Shown piece after piece: positions 31,001 through 39,974 of a DNA stretch of 64,000 bases (the first letter of the stretch is position 1; the number at the start of each line of letters is the position of its first letter). Source of the DNA: Rhynchopus euleeides (taxonomy: Eukaryota > Euglenozoa > Diplonemea > Diplonemida > Diplonemidae). A model generated the notes under the pieces. The model saw nothing but the letters and a program-made list of their open reading frames with translations. It had not been told where the DNA came from and did not search any database. The stretch spans positions 1,302,001-1,366,000 of the forward strand of contig OY723284.1 of assembly GCA_963210315.1 (NCBI GenBank). The letters run 5' to 3'. The position numbers were made by a program, and so were the translations under genes.

Positions 31001-31470
31001 CTTTCTCCCCTTCCTCCCCTTCTGAGTCCTCGGTTCCCCGGGGGCAGAAACGTGTAGCGCACATGCGGGAGGCAGACGAATCTGCCCTGGAGCGATGCTC
31101 GTTTCATAACAACAGAGCAGGTTTTCCTTCCTCCCGCACGATCATCAGCACAGCTAGATCCGGCGTGCCTTCCCCTTTCCCACGGGCCTCACAAGCCTTG
31201 CGCTTCTTGGAGCGCAAGACACGTGCTGTCCGTCCTTCTCGTTCACGTTTCCTCCAGAAGCGGGTGTTGCGTGCGGTTCCGAAGCGCACCCGCTGCATCC
31301 CCTCTTCCACCATCTTTCGTTCGGCGGCTATTCCGCGCTCTTTTCAACGCGTCGTCGCGAAGATTGCGCCTCAGTATCAGCAGGCGCAATCTCCGGCTTC
31401 CAGTGTGTGTGTGTCCCCCCTCCTTTACAGCGCAACGAGGAGGAGAGCGAAACCGTGTGGTGTCACGTAG
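24985..31470 (+). CDS. LINE ORF2: endonuclease-reverse transcriptase with long C-terminal extension
   Basis: The first ATG (24985) lies within the 2A motif; the frame begins at 24937 after the ORF1 TGA. Domains in order: an APE-type endonuclease (LQET 25108, GDLNTD 25531, RIDY 25672, NHSLVS near 25750); a spacer; and a reverse transcriptase with ALDFQKCFDRV (Asp at 27076) and FADD (27349-27360). An acidic tract follows (28440-28530), then a CVHC...HLWWAC CCHC knuckle (about 28610-28680). An unusual extension of nearly 900 residues follows. It holds a Cys/His-rich block (29545-29740; CCRVHHHH, CCETHH, CGTC, CC), two VKRTAI repeats, and a duplicated ~50-residue unit with VGRRLPFSPS (30499 and 30970). 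The protein nicks target DNA and primes cDNA synthesis. The intact frame over 6.5 kb is notable. The RT resembles dinoflagellate LINEs (RPITVTSAVYRLW, GFRQGHRCEDVL), by recollection. Confidence 0.88.
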   Translation: MGGDIETNPGPTNNLVVATLNVTSLDAHFDVLRDVPAHVVGLQETCSSRRQQEEVDWVLRKGDGRPQEWAFLWGKERPPRRSKNAPSGNIACGQRGGGVATMVRQPCVSRAVPNNAITAGFEDGRVMHSMVALGSGATFLHVFVVYAHSGCDNKTVAAREALLNSVLFEAQAQVGGAPAVVLGDLNTDVARSPTLRRALENEWVDAAVLQAARSGDDPPPTYTSTRASSRIDYVLMNRVAAQSFVSCSTSLAGVPNHSLVSVTLDSHAFAQETLRYKVPRAIPAPPRSPDADETPPEPPDLAPFYDAVKREAVEDAWMIFSGLCERHLLDGSEVAASEERSYLGRGAAREPQRVRVAAPSSATLGTVATAKELRYSATISRMEHYVRARSCVKSGPGAVSGQLVRCWRKCRSVLRELPQECGVTSHLLGSVPDVATVKKLLHAVRGRLHDINREACKARKQRWRGTVRQMFASDRKSLVTVLKGSPGQAADTVKKGNGELTAKVSEMDAILMEAWAPIHRMYTGDRAEPEFAPFAREYDGLFEEHPMQVEDISGSDLLEMLKRRKKKSAACGVDGWRMDELQRLPLPLMDGFAAFFNLVERTGKWPKGLLTALVSLIPKSEDLSPTNLRPITVTSAVYRLWACRRLIDIMKWQETWALDTQHGFRQGHRCEDVLIELTTLIEETLLDDSKQLYLLALDFQKCFDRVPQKLVLELAEAMGLHQRILRPLKTMYSGLKRRFKLPLGVGGRFEVTNGILQGCPISVILINALLSVMFKAVDVRVPSVSSQSFADDGTLVSQEDEASVQQAVDVVVGFCNITGMALNVKKTVAMGIPRGSSGFRRQHPYVGQVRVQDNILPTETASKILGAKACVSDKVQVRRNDARLESHKPLRMRLPTSPLSTRQRAEIVASNVVSSTVSGGAFAPLSKTATQRLRSRLTTGILGVKHPSRSVGAMLTILHKAHRVDPAIANSYRILCNLFDTCVRIPHMVDRMNRIAVLYEEHPTLSSADALGPVGIAISVALPAAGLEWGDDIRDCAIGDMCLAGEPRSSRNHALRDNLRRQGWKALAKHRPSFSGIENGVDYDRTNALRLETKDGNLSRALTVVLAGGVFFATRWGRNGAYVSGGRRATTDETSDSSSHAPSPSPAADAAMAGDEEDEEAEEEEECEYEEEEDEEQEDADLLGSQDSFDWDIVSNPAAEEADVRDPKLCVHCDGADSDTPDHLWWACSAFDSVRSQPQFEPLLQLDRSEWPPCLARYGVVPEGFQVDETLLHTLMGRIVLKRWELEAKMRRSGPLVHPWTAALSWPAETFDFDVSSIPEKPAARLWPYSAASLRAILAWLAALQWTKQGTVSNIELALDFEVFTGKALQPSERSARTSNPAMAERGNLLWTMMGCLTRLCDQLSLPTPWPARREDRVGSLCSVGAGEVWGGMTPRPVFAGGAETITALEASAEQACAAAGVDADGNIVRWGTNVFPDYTGIPRTTRASQWDGPRPPPPRSAIPVPVPRSLASTSLGPRKVCNAHSKPKYDECDTAKRNYALTIAACCRVHHHHADGLKVMCCETHHMTRCGTCANVKTCCAAGHHGRAPRVDQVASTDDDSSSCDDDSDSEGEEGSSGATEHDGDDADDAGSTSEEVPPSSVMDSDTTAAAAVKRTAIVLDASDEDSMGQDAVKRTAICLDHSDEGPSLWGAGIVCVRQPEWDMCASLLLLWPGVIEHLALHCPDDQPSEGELGSSAESSALTPREFPGFLFSPSPRMNTPASPTPRKMGAEHVTLDADESSGSQPDDARLAPPADTAPLPAPSPAPELVLHTDLLDGLQTPQTGSPPLPESATQRRSPSPYVGRRLPFSPSLPSESSVPRAQKRVAPIQETGASALGQRSFNNRRVEPQPPVSPGSPISASSLRPDEDSIMPPSELASPLPLSPAPSLVVDDSPGFQPVDTRLSPPSDTVSPPPPSPCQEPLVPLDPATPSLPDWQAETPSHQGSDTLSHECTSPSPCVGRRLPFSPSSPSESSVPRGQKRVAHMREADESALERCSFHNNRAGFPSSRTIISTARSGVPSPFPRASQALRFLERKTRAVRPSRSRFLQKRVLRAVPKRTRCIPSSTIFRSAAIPRSFQRVVAKIAPQYQQAQSPASSVCVSPLLYSATRRRAKPCGVT

Positions 31471-31559
31471 AGCAAGAGTAGGATAGCGGGCCCGGTTCCT
31501 CACGGTATGGTCCTTCGGGGCCAGGCTGCGATGCCAGCACGCTAACCCAAATTGCAATA

Positions 31560-31665
31560 CGAAAACTTGTGAGATATTGGTGATTTTCAGCTTCAAAGTA
31601 TTGAATATATTGAATACTATGGTCGAAATATTGTCAATACTTTGAAGTATTGACCCTTTTTGGGA
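31560..31665. repeat. AATACTT word cluster downstream of LINE
   Basis: TCAAAGTATTGAATATATTGAATACT-type inverted words with TCAATACTTTGAAGTATTGA. Similar clusters lie at 32935-33150 and beside the family f element (21322-21345, 21733-21760). Confidence 0.6.
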
Positions 31666-31821
31666 AGGATTTTTGCACTGTCTGCCTGATTTAGCCCGAA
31701 ACCAATTTCCGAAAAACTTCAGTTTACCACCACCAAACTCCGCCGAACTCCACCAAACTCGGGCCAAAATCAGCCACAAAATGGAGGTCACTACCATTCT
31801 CCCAGCCCCAGGAAGGGTAAG

Positions 31822-32186
31822 ATGAGCCTGTGGGGTTGGTCAGGTCCTGGTTTTCGCCAGGGTGCAGTGCACTACGGACCCGGGAAGAAGCGCAGATGGG
31901 ATTTGTGTGAGAGACTGCCGGACGCTGACACGATCAACGTGGCTGAGTACACCGGACTCCTGAGGTGTCTTCAGCGGTTACTGGCCATACTGTTCACGGG
32001 CACCGCGACGAGGCAGTGTCGCTGCTAGACCGACTCAGGGGGTCGGGGGCGGAGGTCTCGCTACGGCAGGTACTGAGACACTACAACAAGCAAGCCGACA
32101 GGCTGGCGAACAGGGCGGTCGAGGAGCTAGAAGTTGGGCAGAGCCGCGTGACATTGGGGAAGGGGGAGCCGGAGGCACCACGATAG
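31822..32186 (+). pseudogene. RNase H-like fragment, frameshifted
   Basis: The first frame gives a segment with TINVAEYTGLLRCLQ, matching the E-helix region of type I RNase H. A shift near 31965-31980 is needed to continue into VSLRQVLRHYNKQADRLANRAVEE, matching the C-terminal HVxRxxNxxADxLAN region. The expected GDS catalytic segment reads GHRDEAV. It is probably a remnant of a different retroelement, about 350 bp beyond the LINE. It is broken and not expected to be functional. Confidence 0.6.
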
Positions 32187-32934
32187 CGGATAGCTGTGTG
32201 GATGGCTGCGTCCTGGATACGCCGCCCCATCCCAAAACAAGTCGAAGGTCAGGTCCTGGTTTTTGTCTTGGGAAGGGCGCCGTTGGGAAGAATATCCGGT
32301 TTGCTTGACCGCACAGTTGGGTGAAGGAGTCGTACGGTACAGTTCCTGTTCCTGTACGGATCGGGGTTTGTCACAGTTTGCTTCTGTGCATGGTGCAAAC
32401 AGCAGTCCATATTGAGGCCAAGGTTTGATTCCCGGCTCCCAACACATCGTTCTGTCACTGCGACCTTGTCTCCTCATCGCCTCTCCCTCTTTTCCTTCTT
32501 TTGCTGAGTTGGTCTGTCCTACAGGGGACCGGGCTGACACACAGGGGCGATTCCACTGCACCCCTACTACTACGGACGTGCTCGCGACAACTCCGGTTGG
32601 GTGTACCTCGATGAGCTTACCTTACCTTGTCGTCGGACACAACATATCATCGTTGTCCCAAACCCCGTAACCCACGTGAAGTGGATCATCTGAAGTGCAG
32701 AATGAGGTGGAGCAGGTGGAGCACGAAACATAAGTAAACCATAGCAAGAGAGGCCAGCAGCAGTCCCGAGTCCATCGCGTTCCTCGTAGCATTTCCCGTA
32801 CCACACAGGTGTGTTATGTGCAAAATGATGCTTCAGGGAGACCCTCGGTGGTGCAGGCAGGGCACATGTACTGGTGGATGAGGCCCTCACGTCTCCGATC
32901 CTCTCACTCAGGTGAAACTCTACCAAATCGGGTC

Positions 32935-33150
32935 AAAATCAGGAGGATATTGCTCAGTATTGCCAATATCACCCAATATATTCAATTGTTGTAAATATTG
33001 AAAGTATTGTATCAATACTTTCAATACTTTCAATAAAATAGCGGTTCTGTCAATACTATTCAATACATTGAAAGTATTGAAAAATACTTTTTCAATAATA
33101 TTGATCAATACTTTGCAAATCAATACCCGAAAATTATTCAATATATTTGC
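32935..33150. repeat. AATACTT / CAATATT word array
   Basis: Dense repeats of TCAATACTTT, AAAGTATTG and CAATATAT in both orientations over about 215 bp. It is AT-rich against a GC-rich background and abuts the AACCGGTT array. Confidence 0.65.
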
Positions 33151-33165
33151 GAAATCATGTTCTAG

Positions 33166-33745
33166 AACCGGTTCCCGAACCGGTTCGGGAACCGGTTCTG
33201 GGCAAACTGGTTCTAGAACCGGTTCGCGAACCGGTTTCTGCCAGTTTCTGCATGCGGTACCTGCGGTTCCGGTCCGGATTTTCGTCCGGACCGGTACCGC
33301 ATTTGAGGGGCAAGAATCTGATTTCCGAGGCCCGGGAATGGTCGCAGTGGCTTCAAATGGCCAAAAACGTTCAATTTACCCCCCCCGAAAAAAAAATTCG
33401 AAAGGGTCCCCCTATAGAAATCCGGTCAGGACTGGGGGAACCGGTTTCAGAACCGGTTCGTGAACCGGTTCCGGAACCGGTTCCAGAACCGGTTCGAGAA
33501 CCGGTTCTGAAACCGGTTCACGAACCGGTTCCGGAACCGGTTCGTGAACCGGTTCTCGAACCGGTTCTGAAACCGGTTCCTGCAAACCGGTTCACGAACC
33601 GGTTTTTGCCAGTTTCAGAACCGGTCCCAGCCGGTTCTGAACCTGTCCTCAACCGGTTCGGATTTGTCAGTAACCGGTTTGCCGTTGTGATTTCAACCGG
33701 TTCCCAAACCGGTTCCCAAGGAACCGGTTACTGTTTTCAAACCGG
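33166..33745. repeat. AACCGGTT word array around a 200-bp core
   Basis: About 25 AACCGGTT palindromes, mostly at 12-bp spacing with variable 4-nt linkers, flank a core (33250-33455) nearly identical to 21108-21307. It fits the pattern of a MITE-like element with palindromic-word arms, but the outer boundaries were not defined. Confidence 0.75.
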
Positions 33746-33759
33746 TTCAGGAGATTTCT

Positions 33760-35288
33760 GCCAGCGCGTCGTGCACCCCCCCCCCCCACCCCCCTGGTTT
33801 CTATTGAGAAAAGCGTTATGTGGCAACCCAATGAGCGTTACGAATCCCCCATTTTGTGGTTCGATCATCACATTTTGATGACCCCCCCCCCCCACCTGCT
33901 CTCCACCTTGTGGATCGATTGTGTCTGCATGCGTGTCCCCCGCGCCCGCTCCTCTCTTTGCCCCATCTCCCCAAAGGCTTTGTTGTTCATATTTTTTATG
34001 GAGCAACTTCGGTTCTCATTTCCCACCCACTTAGGCAGGTGGTCTGCAACCTGCCTGGGGTATTCGTGTGTGTACGCCTCGGAAAGTAGCCAGGAAAAAT
34101 GGCGCCGGCAAACATTGAGCAACCATCTGCAGAAGAAAGTCGTATCCGTCTCTGCTGTTTTTAAATTTTTTAAAATAATCAGCACTGTGCGTCTCGTATC
34201 ATGTTAGTTTGACAAAAAAAATACCAGAACCGGTGGTGTCTGCTGTCTTCCGGTGCGAGTGGTGTGATTCGCCAAGTGATTTGGCCGATATCACGCCCCG
34301 ACAGAGGAAACACCGATTCCTTTTTTTTTGGTTGTCGAAGAGAAAAATCAACGACAATACAAACAATGGGCAAACAAAATACAGTTGGATGCACTGCTTC
34401 CTGATAGTCCTTTCCGTCAGGTGGCTAGCGTCGACACCAAAAAATACATCAGGCAGCAACGAATGTCTCTGTGTGTGTGAACCAATTTTATGCCTTCATT
34501 TTTTTGGCGGGCTTTTTGTATTGCGGTGGCGCCGGTTCGAGTTTGACCATCTTCGATGCGCTCAGATTTTTTTCAGGTGTCGATATAGCAGTGTCGAGAC
34601 ACTGACCAGTGCCGAACATCTGTGGTCATAGATGCGTGCAAAACCATTGGTTCAAAAATGTGGCAGCGGCACACCACTGTCGCCTCTGGCTAAGTTGGGT
34701 ACCCTGCCACTCCAGGTTTTGTTGGCCGTCGAGAAATTTCCCCCAGCCTTCAAAGGGCCCCGTTTGTGTCGTCTGATGATCCCACCCCCACACGCCTATC
34801 TGTATTTTTTTTCTGAAGGAAAAAAAGTCGAATGTGAAGATGGAGAATGCCACAAGAACAGAGAAGAAAGTCCTTCTGAAAGAAAAATGCACAAAACGCG
34901 CACACACACACACATGCAGAACTTGTGTGTGAACACCACAAACAAGACAACAACAAAGAACAAAAAAAATCCTGCGCCCTTCCACAGTCCCCGTTGCCCC
35001 ACCCCACCCCCGCCTCCCCGCCGTTGCAAAAAAGTACTTGTCAAGCCCAGTCATTCAACACATCAGTTGGGTTCGCCTTGCTTGCTTGCTTTGTTGTGGA
35101 TGCTTCCATAAAGTCGGAGCCCACGATGACCGCATGACATTTTTGGGGGGAGAGGGGGGTGGGTCAAGTCACAGCTCACACATCAACTCATCTCATCCCA
35201 TCGCATCACCCTCCAGGCCTTTGCACAGGTTGGCAAGGCACACATACACACAGGCAGCTGTTGCTGTACCGTTTGGGAGGGTCGCAAT
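33760..35288. other. Intergenic, no gene seen
   Basis: About 1.5 kb upstream of the PUF6-like gene: C runs at 33775-33795 and 33880-33893, scattered AT-rich parts, and no supported coding region. The last ~100 bp (near 35190-35288) are the likely 5' UTR of the next gene. Confidence 0.5.
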
Positions 35289-37556
35289 ATGGGAAAGCCA
35301 GCCCATAACTCGAAGCCCGGGAAGGGTGGCGGTGGTGGTGGCCGTGGGCGGGAGAAGAAGCCGCAGAAGCATGGGAAGCGGGTTTTCAAGGAGAAGAAGC
35401 AGGAGTATTTGAAGAAGCAGCTGAAGAAGGAGGTGAAGAGGCAGGTCACGCAGAAGGAGCTGTTGCGGAAGGAGGGCGAGCAGGACACCATCAAGGTCGC
35501 GTGGCGTGGGAAGCAGCAGGAGGTGGACACGAAGAAGCTTGCGGGTGACAAGAAGGGCAGGGACATCCTCAAGAAGATCTCGCAGAAGCGCGTCCTCTCC
35601 GCCGACGAGAAGCACCGCTTGAAGATGCTGGGGCCCACTGGTGACCTGATGAAGCTCTGGGAGACGCTGCGCGAAAAAAACCAGTCCAAAGAGGACAAGG
35701 AAGTTGCGATGAAGCAGATCCTGGAGTTCACAAAGGACACCTTTGTGGACGACGTGCGGAAGCCTGACATGTCCCGCATCTTCCAATCCGTCCTGAAGTG
35801 GGGTGACGCTTCGGTCCGCACGGAGGTCTTCAACCGGGTGAAAGATGTCCTTGTCGAGCTCTGCACCTCCGCCCACTCCAACCAGTTCGCAAAGTCGCTG
35901 CTGGAGTACAGCACAACCGAGACGCGTGAAATGTTCCTGAAGGAAATCATGAAGGCCGGGGGGAAGATTCTGTCCCAGAAGCACGCGCTTCTCGTGCTGG
36001 AGCACCTGGTGGGCAAATGCAATGCGGAGAAGCAGAACATGCTGATCTGCTCCTTCCTCGACGGGATTGAGGTGAAGACGATGAAGGGCTACCCCCGCCT
36101 TGCGGACATTTTTGAGAACCTCGACCCTTCGACGCTCGACTACAAGCGTCTGATCGAGAAGCTGCACCGTGTGGTCTCCCCGAGTTTGACAAAGGGCGCC
36201 TTCGACAACACCATCATCCACCGCCTGCTGGAGCTTCTTCTGCGGTTCGGCACCGACTTCGAGGTGACGGACATCATGGACGAGGTGTCAAAGGGTGTTG
36301 TCAACATCTGCCGCACGAAGCCCGGTTCTGCTGCAGCGCTGCTCATCATGTCGCATGCGTCGAACTCGACGCGGAAGTCGATTGTCAAGTCCTTCCAGCA
36401 CAGTGTGGTGGACATGTGCTGTGCCAAGGGCACACCCTTCTTCATTTCGCGCATCTTCGACATCTTCGACGACACCGACGCGCTGACGAAGTTCGTCCTG
36501 AAGGAGATGATCCGCGGGATGTCCGACCTGGTTGTGGACCCGCAGGGGAGCATCCCGCTGCTGCACCTGCTGACCCCCGACCCGGAGCGGAAGAAGAAGT
36601 ACATCACATTCGTGCACTTCGACACCCTGTGGAACCAGGACACACCGAACCCGCAGAACCTCCACTGCCTGTCGGCCAAGTACACCCCGCAGGAGAAGAA
36701 GATCTGCAACACACATCCCTCGAAGAAGCACCAGGTTCTCCTCCAGGTGCTCATCCCAGCGCTGACAACCGTCATTCTCAAGGATGTGGATTCGATGGTG
36801 TCCAACGTGATCTCGCGGAGGGTATGGAGCCCGGAGGGGTTTAGGGTGGGGGGGAGGGGTGGTTTTCTGTGCCGCCACCTGGCGGGGTGAAGCCTGCCTA
36901 CCGTTTAGGGATGGGTGGCATTGTTTCGCTCATCAGCTTTTGGTGATCAGCGCTCAGCCTGTCTATCCTCTGGGTGTAGAGGGCACCAGGCATCATTGTG
37001 TCCAGCGGAACTGGTTGCCTCCCATATGCTTTGATTACCAACCACTTTTACACACAGGTGGTGACGGAGCTGCTGCACTACGCGTCGACACACAAGACGA
37101 AGGCAAACAAGACGGCCCTTCAGACCATCCAGGCTGCACTGGACAAGCGCGTCGGTGAGCAGAAGGAGAAGTCCAGCAAACGGTATGTGATGCAGTGCTT
37201 GAACGACATTTGGCTGTGCCTTGCCTCCCCACGGATGATTTTTGTTGCCTGGATCTGCCTTTTTTTTTGCAGTTGCTGGGGGAGGGTGCGATTCTCTGCG
37301 GCTGCCTTGTTGACTGATTATAACCCATATATCGCCCCGCATCCTTCCCCCTTTGAACCCTTCTGCCCACAGGACATCCGAGGCGGCGGATAAGCAGGCA
37401 TCATCAGAAACCGCACCCCCGGCAAAGCGCGCGCGGACCGCTGCGAAGAAGGCGGAGCCCACCGGCACAAGCCCGAAGGCTGCGCCCGCAAAGCCATCCT
37501 CCGGAGCCCCCGCAAAAAAGAAGGCCGTCAAGCGCGTTGTCAAGAAGGCCGCATGA
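35289..37556 (+). CDS. PUF6/PUM3-like (CPL-domain) ribosome biogenesis protein, 3 exons
   Basis: Exons 35289-36821, 37058-37182 and 37373-37556 give 613 residues; introns of 236 and 190 nt begin GTATGG and GTATGT and end CACAG. A Lys/Arg/Gly-rich N-terminus (about 1-90) precedes a conserved region, LSADEKHRLKMLGPTGDLMKLWETLR. Degenerate Pumilio-type helical repeats follow (about 130-330), then the CPL-like part (AAALLIMSHASNSTRKSIVKSF ... PLLHLLTPDPERKKKYITF). The C-terminal exon is Lys/Ala/Pro-rich. Yeast Puf6 and human PUM3 are nucleolar RNA-binding proteins of 60S maturation, so a nucleolar role is likely. Length fits the family (about 600-650). The start is the first ATG, in a clear transition from non-coding sequence. 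Confidence 0.88.
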
Positions 37557-38676
37557 CGCCCTCCCACAGGCAGTGGGTAGCATGCGGGGTGACAGGGGGC
37601 TCTCGTGTGGCCACCTGACACCCCCACACCCCCACCCCACACGCTTCTGCCTATCCCCCCGCTGTGGGGTTGAGCGGGCGGGGTGTGCATGCGTGCGTGG
37701 CTGCGGTACGACCACACACCTACACACCTCACCCCCACCCCGGCTGGCTGTACACTTTAGTTTAGGCGCTCTCAGAATACCCCCCCCCCCCTCCCCCCAC
37801 TCCCCCCCAAGCACCACTCGTATAGTCTTTTCATCAGTCATATGTTGCGTCCGTCGCGGTTGCTCGCATAGAGGGATCAGGCTCGTGCCAAGCCTCTGGT
37901 TGAGTTCCAGGAGTTCCGTCATCAGGGAGGCCAGGCAACGTCTGCCTTGGGCAAGGCCAGATACGCCAGGAGGGGTTTTGGGGGGGGGGGGGGGCGGGGC
38001 GGGGTGGGGTGGGAAGGTAAGGTTTGGGTGTGTCAGGTCTGCGTCTCCCCTCTCAATGGAGGGGTGGGGCCAAGCTTCGGATCAGATTCTCTCTAGAAAA
38101 CATGCCGCCTGATGGCCCTGGGGTGGGGGTGGGGTGGGTGGATGGGGTGCTTCTTTCTTTTGCAAGCCCTTGCTTTTAGACCCTACACACTGTGGCGGTG
38201 AGATTGGGGGGGTGCAACGCAACGGTGTGCGCGTGAGCAACGTCGGCTCGGAGCTGTTATTTTATTACAGTTTCTGGGTCAGGGGGATCCTCTACCTTTG
38301 GACTGAACTGTGGGCTTGCAAAAAAAAATTTTGATGGGCTGCAGGGGCAGGGCAAACGAACGGAATCAACCTCCCACGCTGATGTCGAGGAAAAAATAGC
38401 AAAAGCCGTGACGGGTGATGGGGGGGGGGGGGGCGGCAGCCGTGCCGCCTAACCTGGTGTCCCGCCCCTCCCATCCCGCACACCCTTCCCCCCGCACCCT
38501 GCAGTTATTTGAGGGTATTAAATTCTGCCCATTTTTCTGCTTCTCTCTCGCCTGTGTCCTATTTTCTTTGCACACTGCCACCACCACCAGTAGCTACGAC
38601 ACCACCAACAGGGTGCACGGTGACGCTCACGGTGAGCCCCACCTCCTCCCCCAAACGTTACCGCCCCACACACTAC
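37557..38676. other. Intergenic region, no gene seen
   Basis: Poly-G and poly-C runs (37778-37810, 37978-37993, 38419-38432) and short open frames without protein character. A pyrimidine-rich stretch just upstream of 38677 could include an acceptor for an upstream 5' UTR exon of the RING-CH gene, but no donor was assigned. Confidence 0.5.
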
Positions 38677-39525
38677 ATGGGTGGTGACGACCATGAAGTC
38701 GATACAGAGCCCAGCAAAGGCTCTGATGCTGGTGATGAAAGTGAAGGGCACGCCTGCTCCGTCTGCCTGGATGACACTGGAGACCTCGTCAGCGTGTGCC
38801 ACTGCAAGGGGACGCTGAAATGGATCCACCGAGCCTGCCTCGACAAGTGGCGGGGCCACGCGCGCGACCCCAACCGGTGCCCGAACTGCAAACAGCCATA
38901 CCGCATGGAAGAGGTGGGGTTGGACCGTTGGGCCTTCGCGGTTCTCATGGAGGCGGTTCGCTGGGTGACAACTTTGGCTGTCTGCGACGCAGCTGGCATC
39001 ATCGCAGATGAGGTAGACTTGACCCTCGGGCGCGCCGTGTCGCGCGTCGTCTTCAGCCAGAGATTTGCCAAGGTGGCCCTACCGGAGGTGCTGCTGGTCA
39101 ACCAGATCTTCCGCTACACAATGTCTGCCTATGTGCAGAACTTCGCGCTCTATGTATTTGCGAGGGTTGTGAATCTGCCTCTGCTGCAGGATGCTGTTGA
39201 CTTCCCAACAGATGTTATCGTCTCCACAGTGCGTTCGAAGATGCTGCGGCGCATGATGTACTTCGGGTTTGGCAAGGCGGGGTCCAACGCGATATGGGGT
39301 TATGAGAACCTCACAACCCTGCTCCTTTGCCCCGACTACATCGTCTTCTTCAAGGCGCTCATCACCGACTCCAGCAACCGGATCTGCAGGGATGCGACCC
39401 ACCGCGCCCGCATTCTCGAAACACATGAGACAGAAGTGGTGACAGAGCCAGGCTTGGCTCGGCACCTGGCAGGGCGGGCATTGTCCATCATCCACCACAT
39501 CTCGAATACGCTGACAATCGCCTGA
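38677..39525 (+). CDS. RING-CH (MARCH-type) zinc-finger protein, probable E3 ubiquitin ligase
   Basis: The first in-frame ATG is 38677 (MGGDDHEVD); the frame is open about 170 nt further upstream without an ATG. The 282-residue product has a RING-CH finger near its N-terminus, with cysteines and histidine in C4HC3 order: CSVC, then CHC, HRAC, and CPNC (about 38754-38895). RING-CH proteins recruit E2 enzymes for ubiquitin transfer, usually at membranes. The remaining ~200 residues are helical and moderately hydrophobic (WAFAVLMEAVRWVTTLAVCD), but a clear transmembrane span was not seen. The substrate is unknown. An upstream exon cannot be ruled out. Confidence 0.82.
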   Translation: MGGDDHEVDTEPSKGSDAGDESEGHACSVCLDDTGDLVSVCHCKGTLKWIHRACLDKWRGHARDPNRCPNCKQPYRMEEVGLDRWAFAVLMEAVRWVTTLAVCDAAGIIADEVDLTLGRAVSRVVFSQRFAKVALPEVLLVNQIFRYTMSAYVQNFALYVFARVVNLPLLQDAVDFPTDVIVSTVRSKMLRRMMYFGFGKAGSNAIWGYENLTTLLLCPDYIVFFKALITDSSNRICRDATHRARILETHETEVVTEPGLARHLAGRALSIIHHISNTLTIA

Positions 39526-39966
39526 GAGGCCATATCCTGAGGCACCCCCTCCTGTGAGGACGGGGGTTGCTCACGCCTTGCCGCTCTCGAGGGAATAGGA
39601 TGGCGTGGTGGAGGCGGTGCCAGTTTTGTATTTTTCTGACCCCGACATAACGTTGCGAACGCAAATTTGTCAACTCATCACCCACAACGGGGGGGTGGGT
39701 GGGGGGGGGTCGGGTGGGGCATGTGAGGCAGTCATAGATACGGCATGGCGCAGTGCCCTTTGGGTTGGGGTCGCAGTCCCTGGCCCCCTGTTCTTTTTGG
39801 CCAGCATCTTGGGGGAGGGGGGGGTGGTGTGAGGGGGGGCGTGGCGTGGTGGGGGGGGGGGGTGTCTCAGGCTACTGCCAGTGTGGCGCAAAGAAAATGA
39901 AATGAAAGAAATCCACAGCTCTGTCCGCCAAGGCGGTAGCGGGCGTTATTTTTTTTGGTTAACCGC
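39526..39966. other. Intergenic, G-rich, no gene seen
   Basis: Contains several long G runs (39688-39711, 39811-39838, 39850-39862). No coding or repeat feature was assigned before the hAT-like element. Confidence 0.5.
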
Positions 39967-39974
39967 ATTCGGTT

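Larger units (their letters stand above)
21887..31470 (+). mobile_element. LINE (non-LTR retrotransposon) with duplicated 5' segments and 2A-like junction
   Basis: ORF1 and ORF2 are co-oriented and in the same frame, separated by one TGA. Upstream, a 332-340-bp segment occurs at 21887-22218 and 23103-23441, and a 122-bp structured segment at 22341-22462 and 22844-22965. The string CACACCCTCAATCAGCTGAC follows the first and precedes the second 332-340-bp copy, suggesting tandem, partly rearranged 5' UTR monomers. No poly(A) tail or target duplication was identified; the 3' end is uncertain, somewhere between 31471 and about 31560. ORF2 is uninterrupted over 2,160 codons, which argues for a recent insertion or ongoing selection. 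Confidence 0.8.

Noticed and set aside
32395..32440. tRNA-like T-arm string (GGTTTGATTCCCGG)
   Set aside because: No matching acceptor stem, D-arm or anticodon arm could be folded on either strand.
33166..33745. CRISPR-like array of repeats and spacers
   Set aside because: The repeat is an 8-nt palindrome with 4-nt linkers in a eukaryotic context with no cas genes; spacers are far too short.
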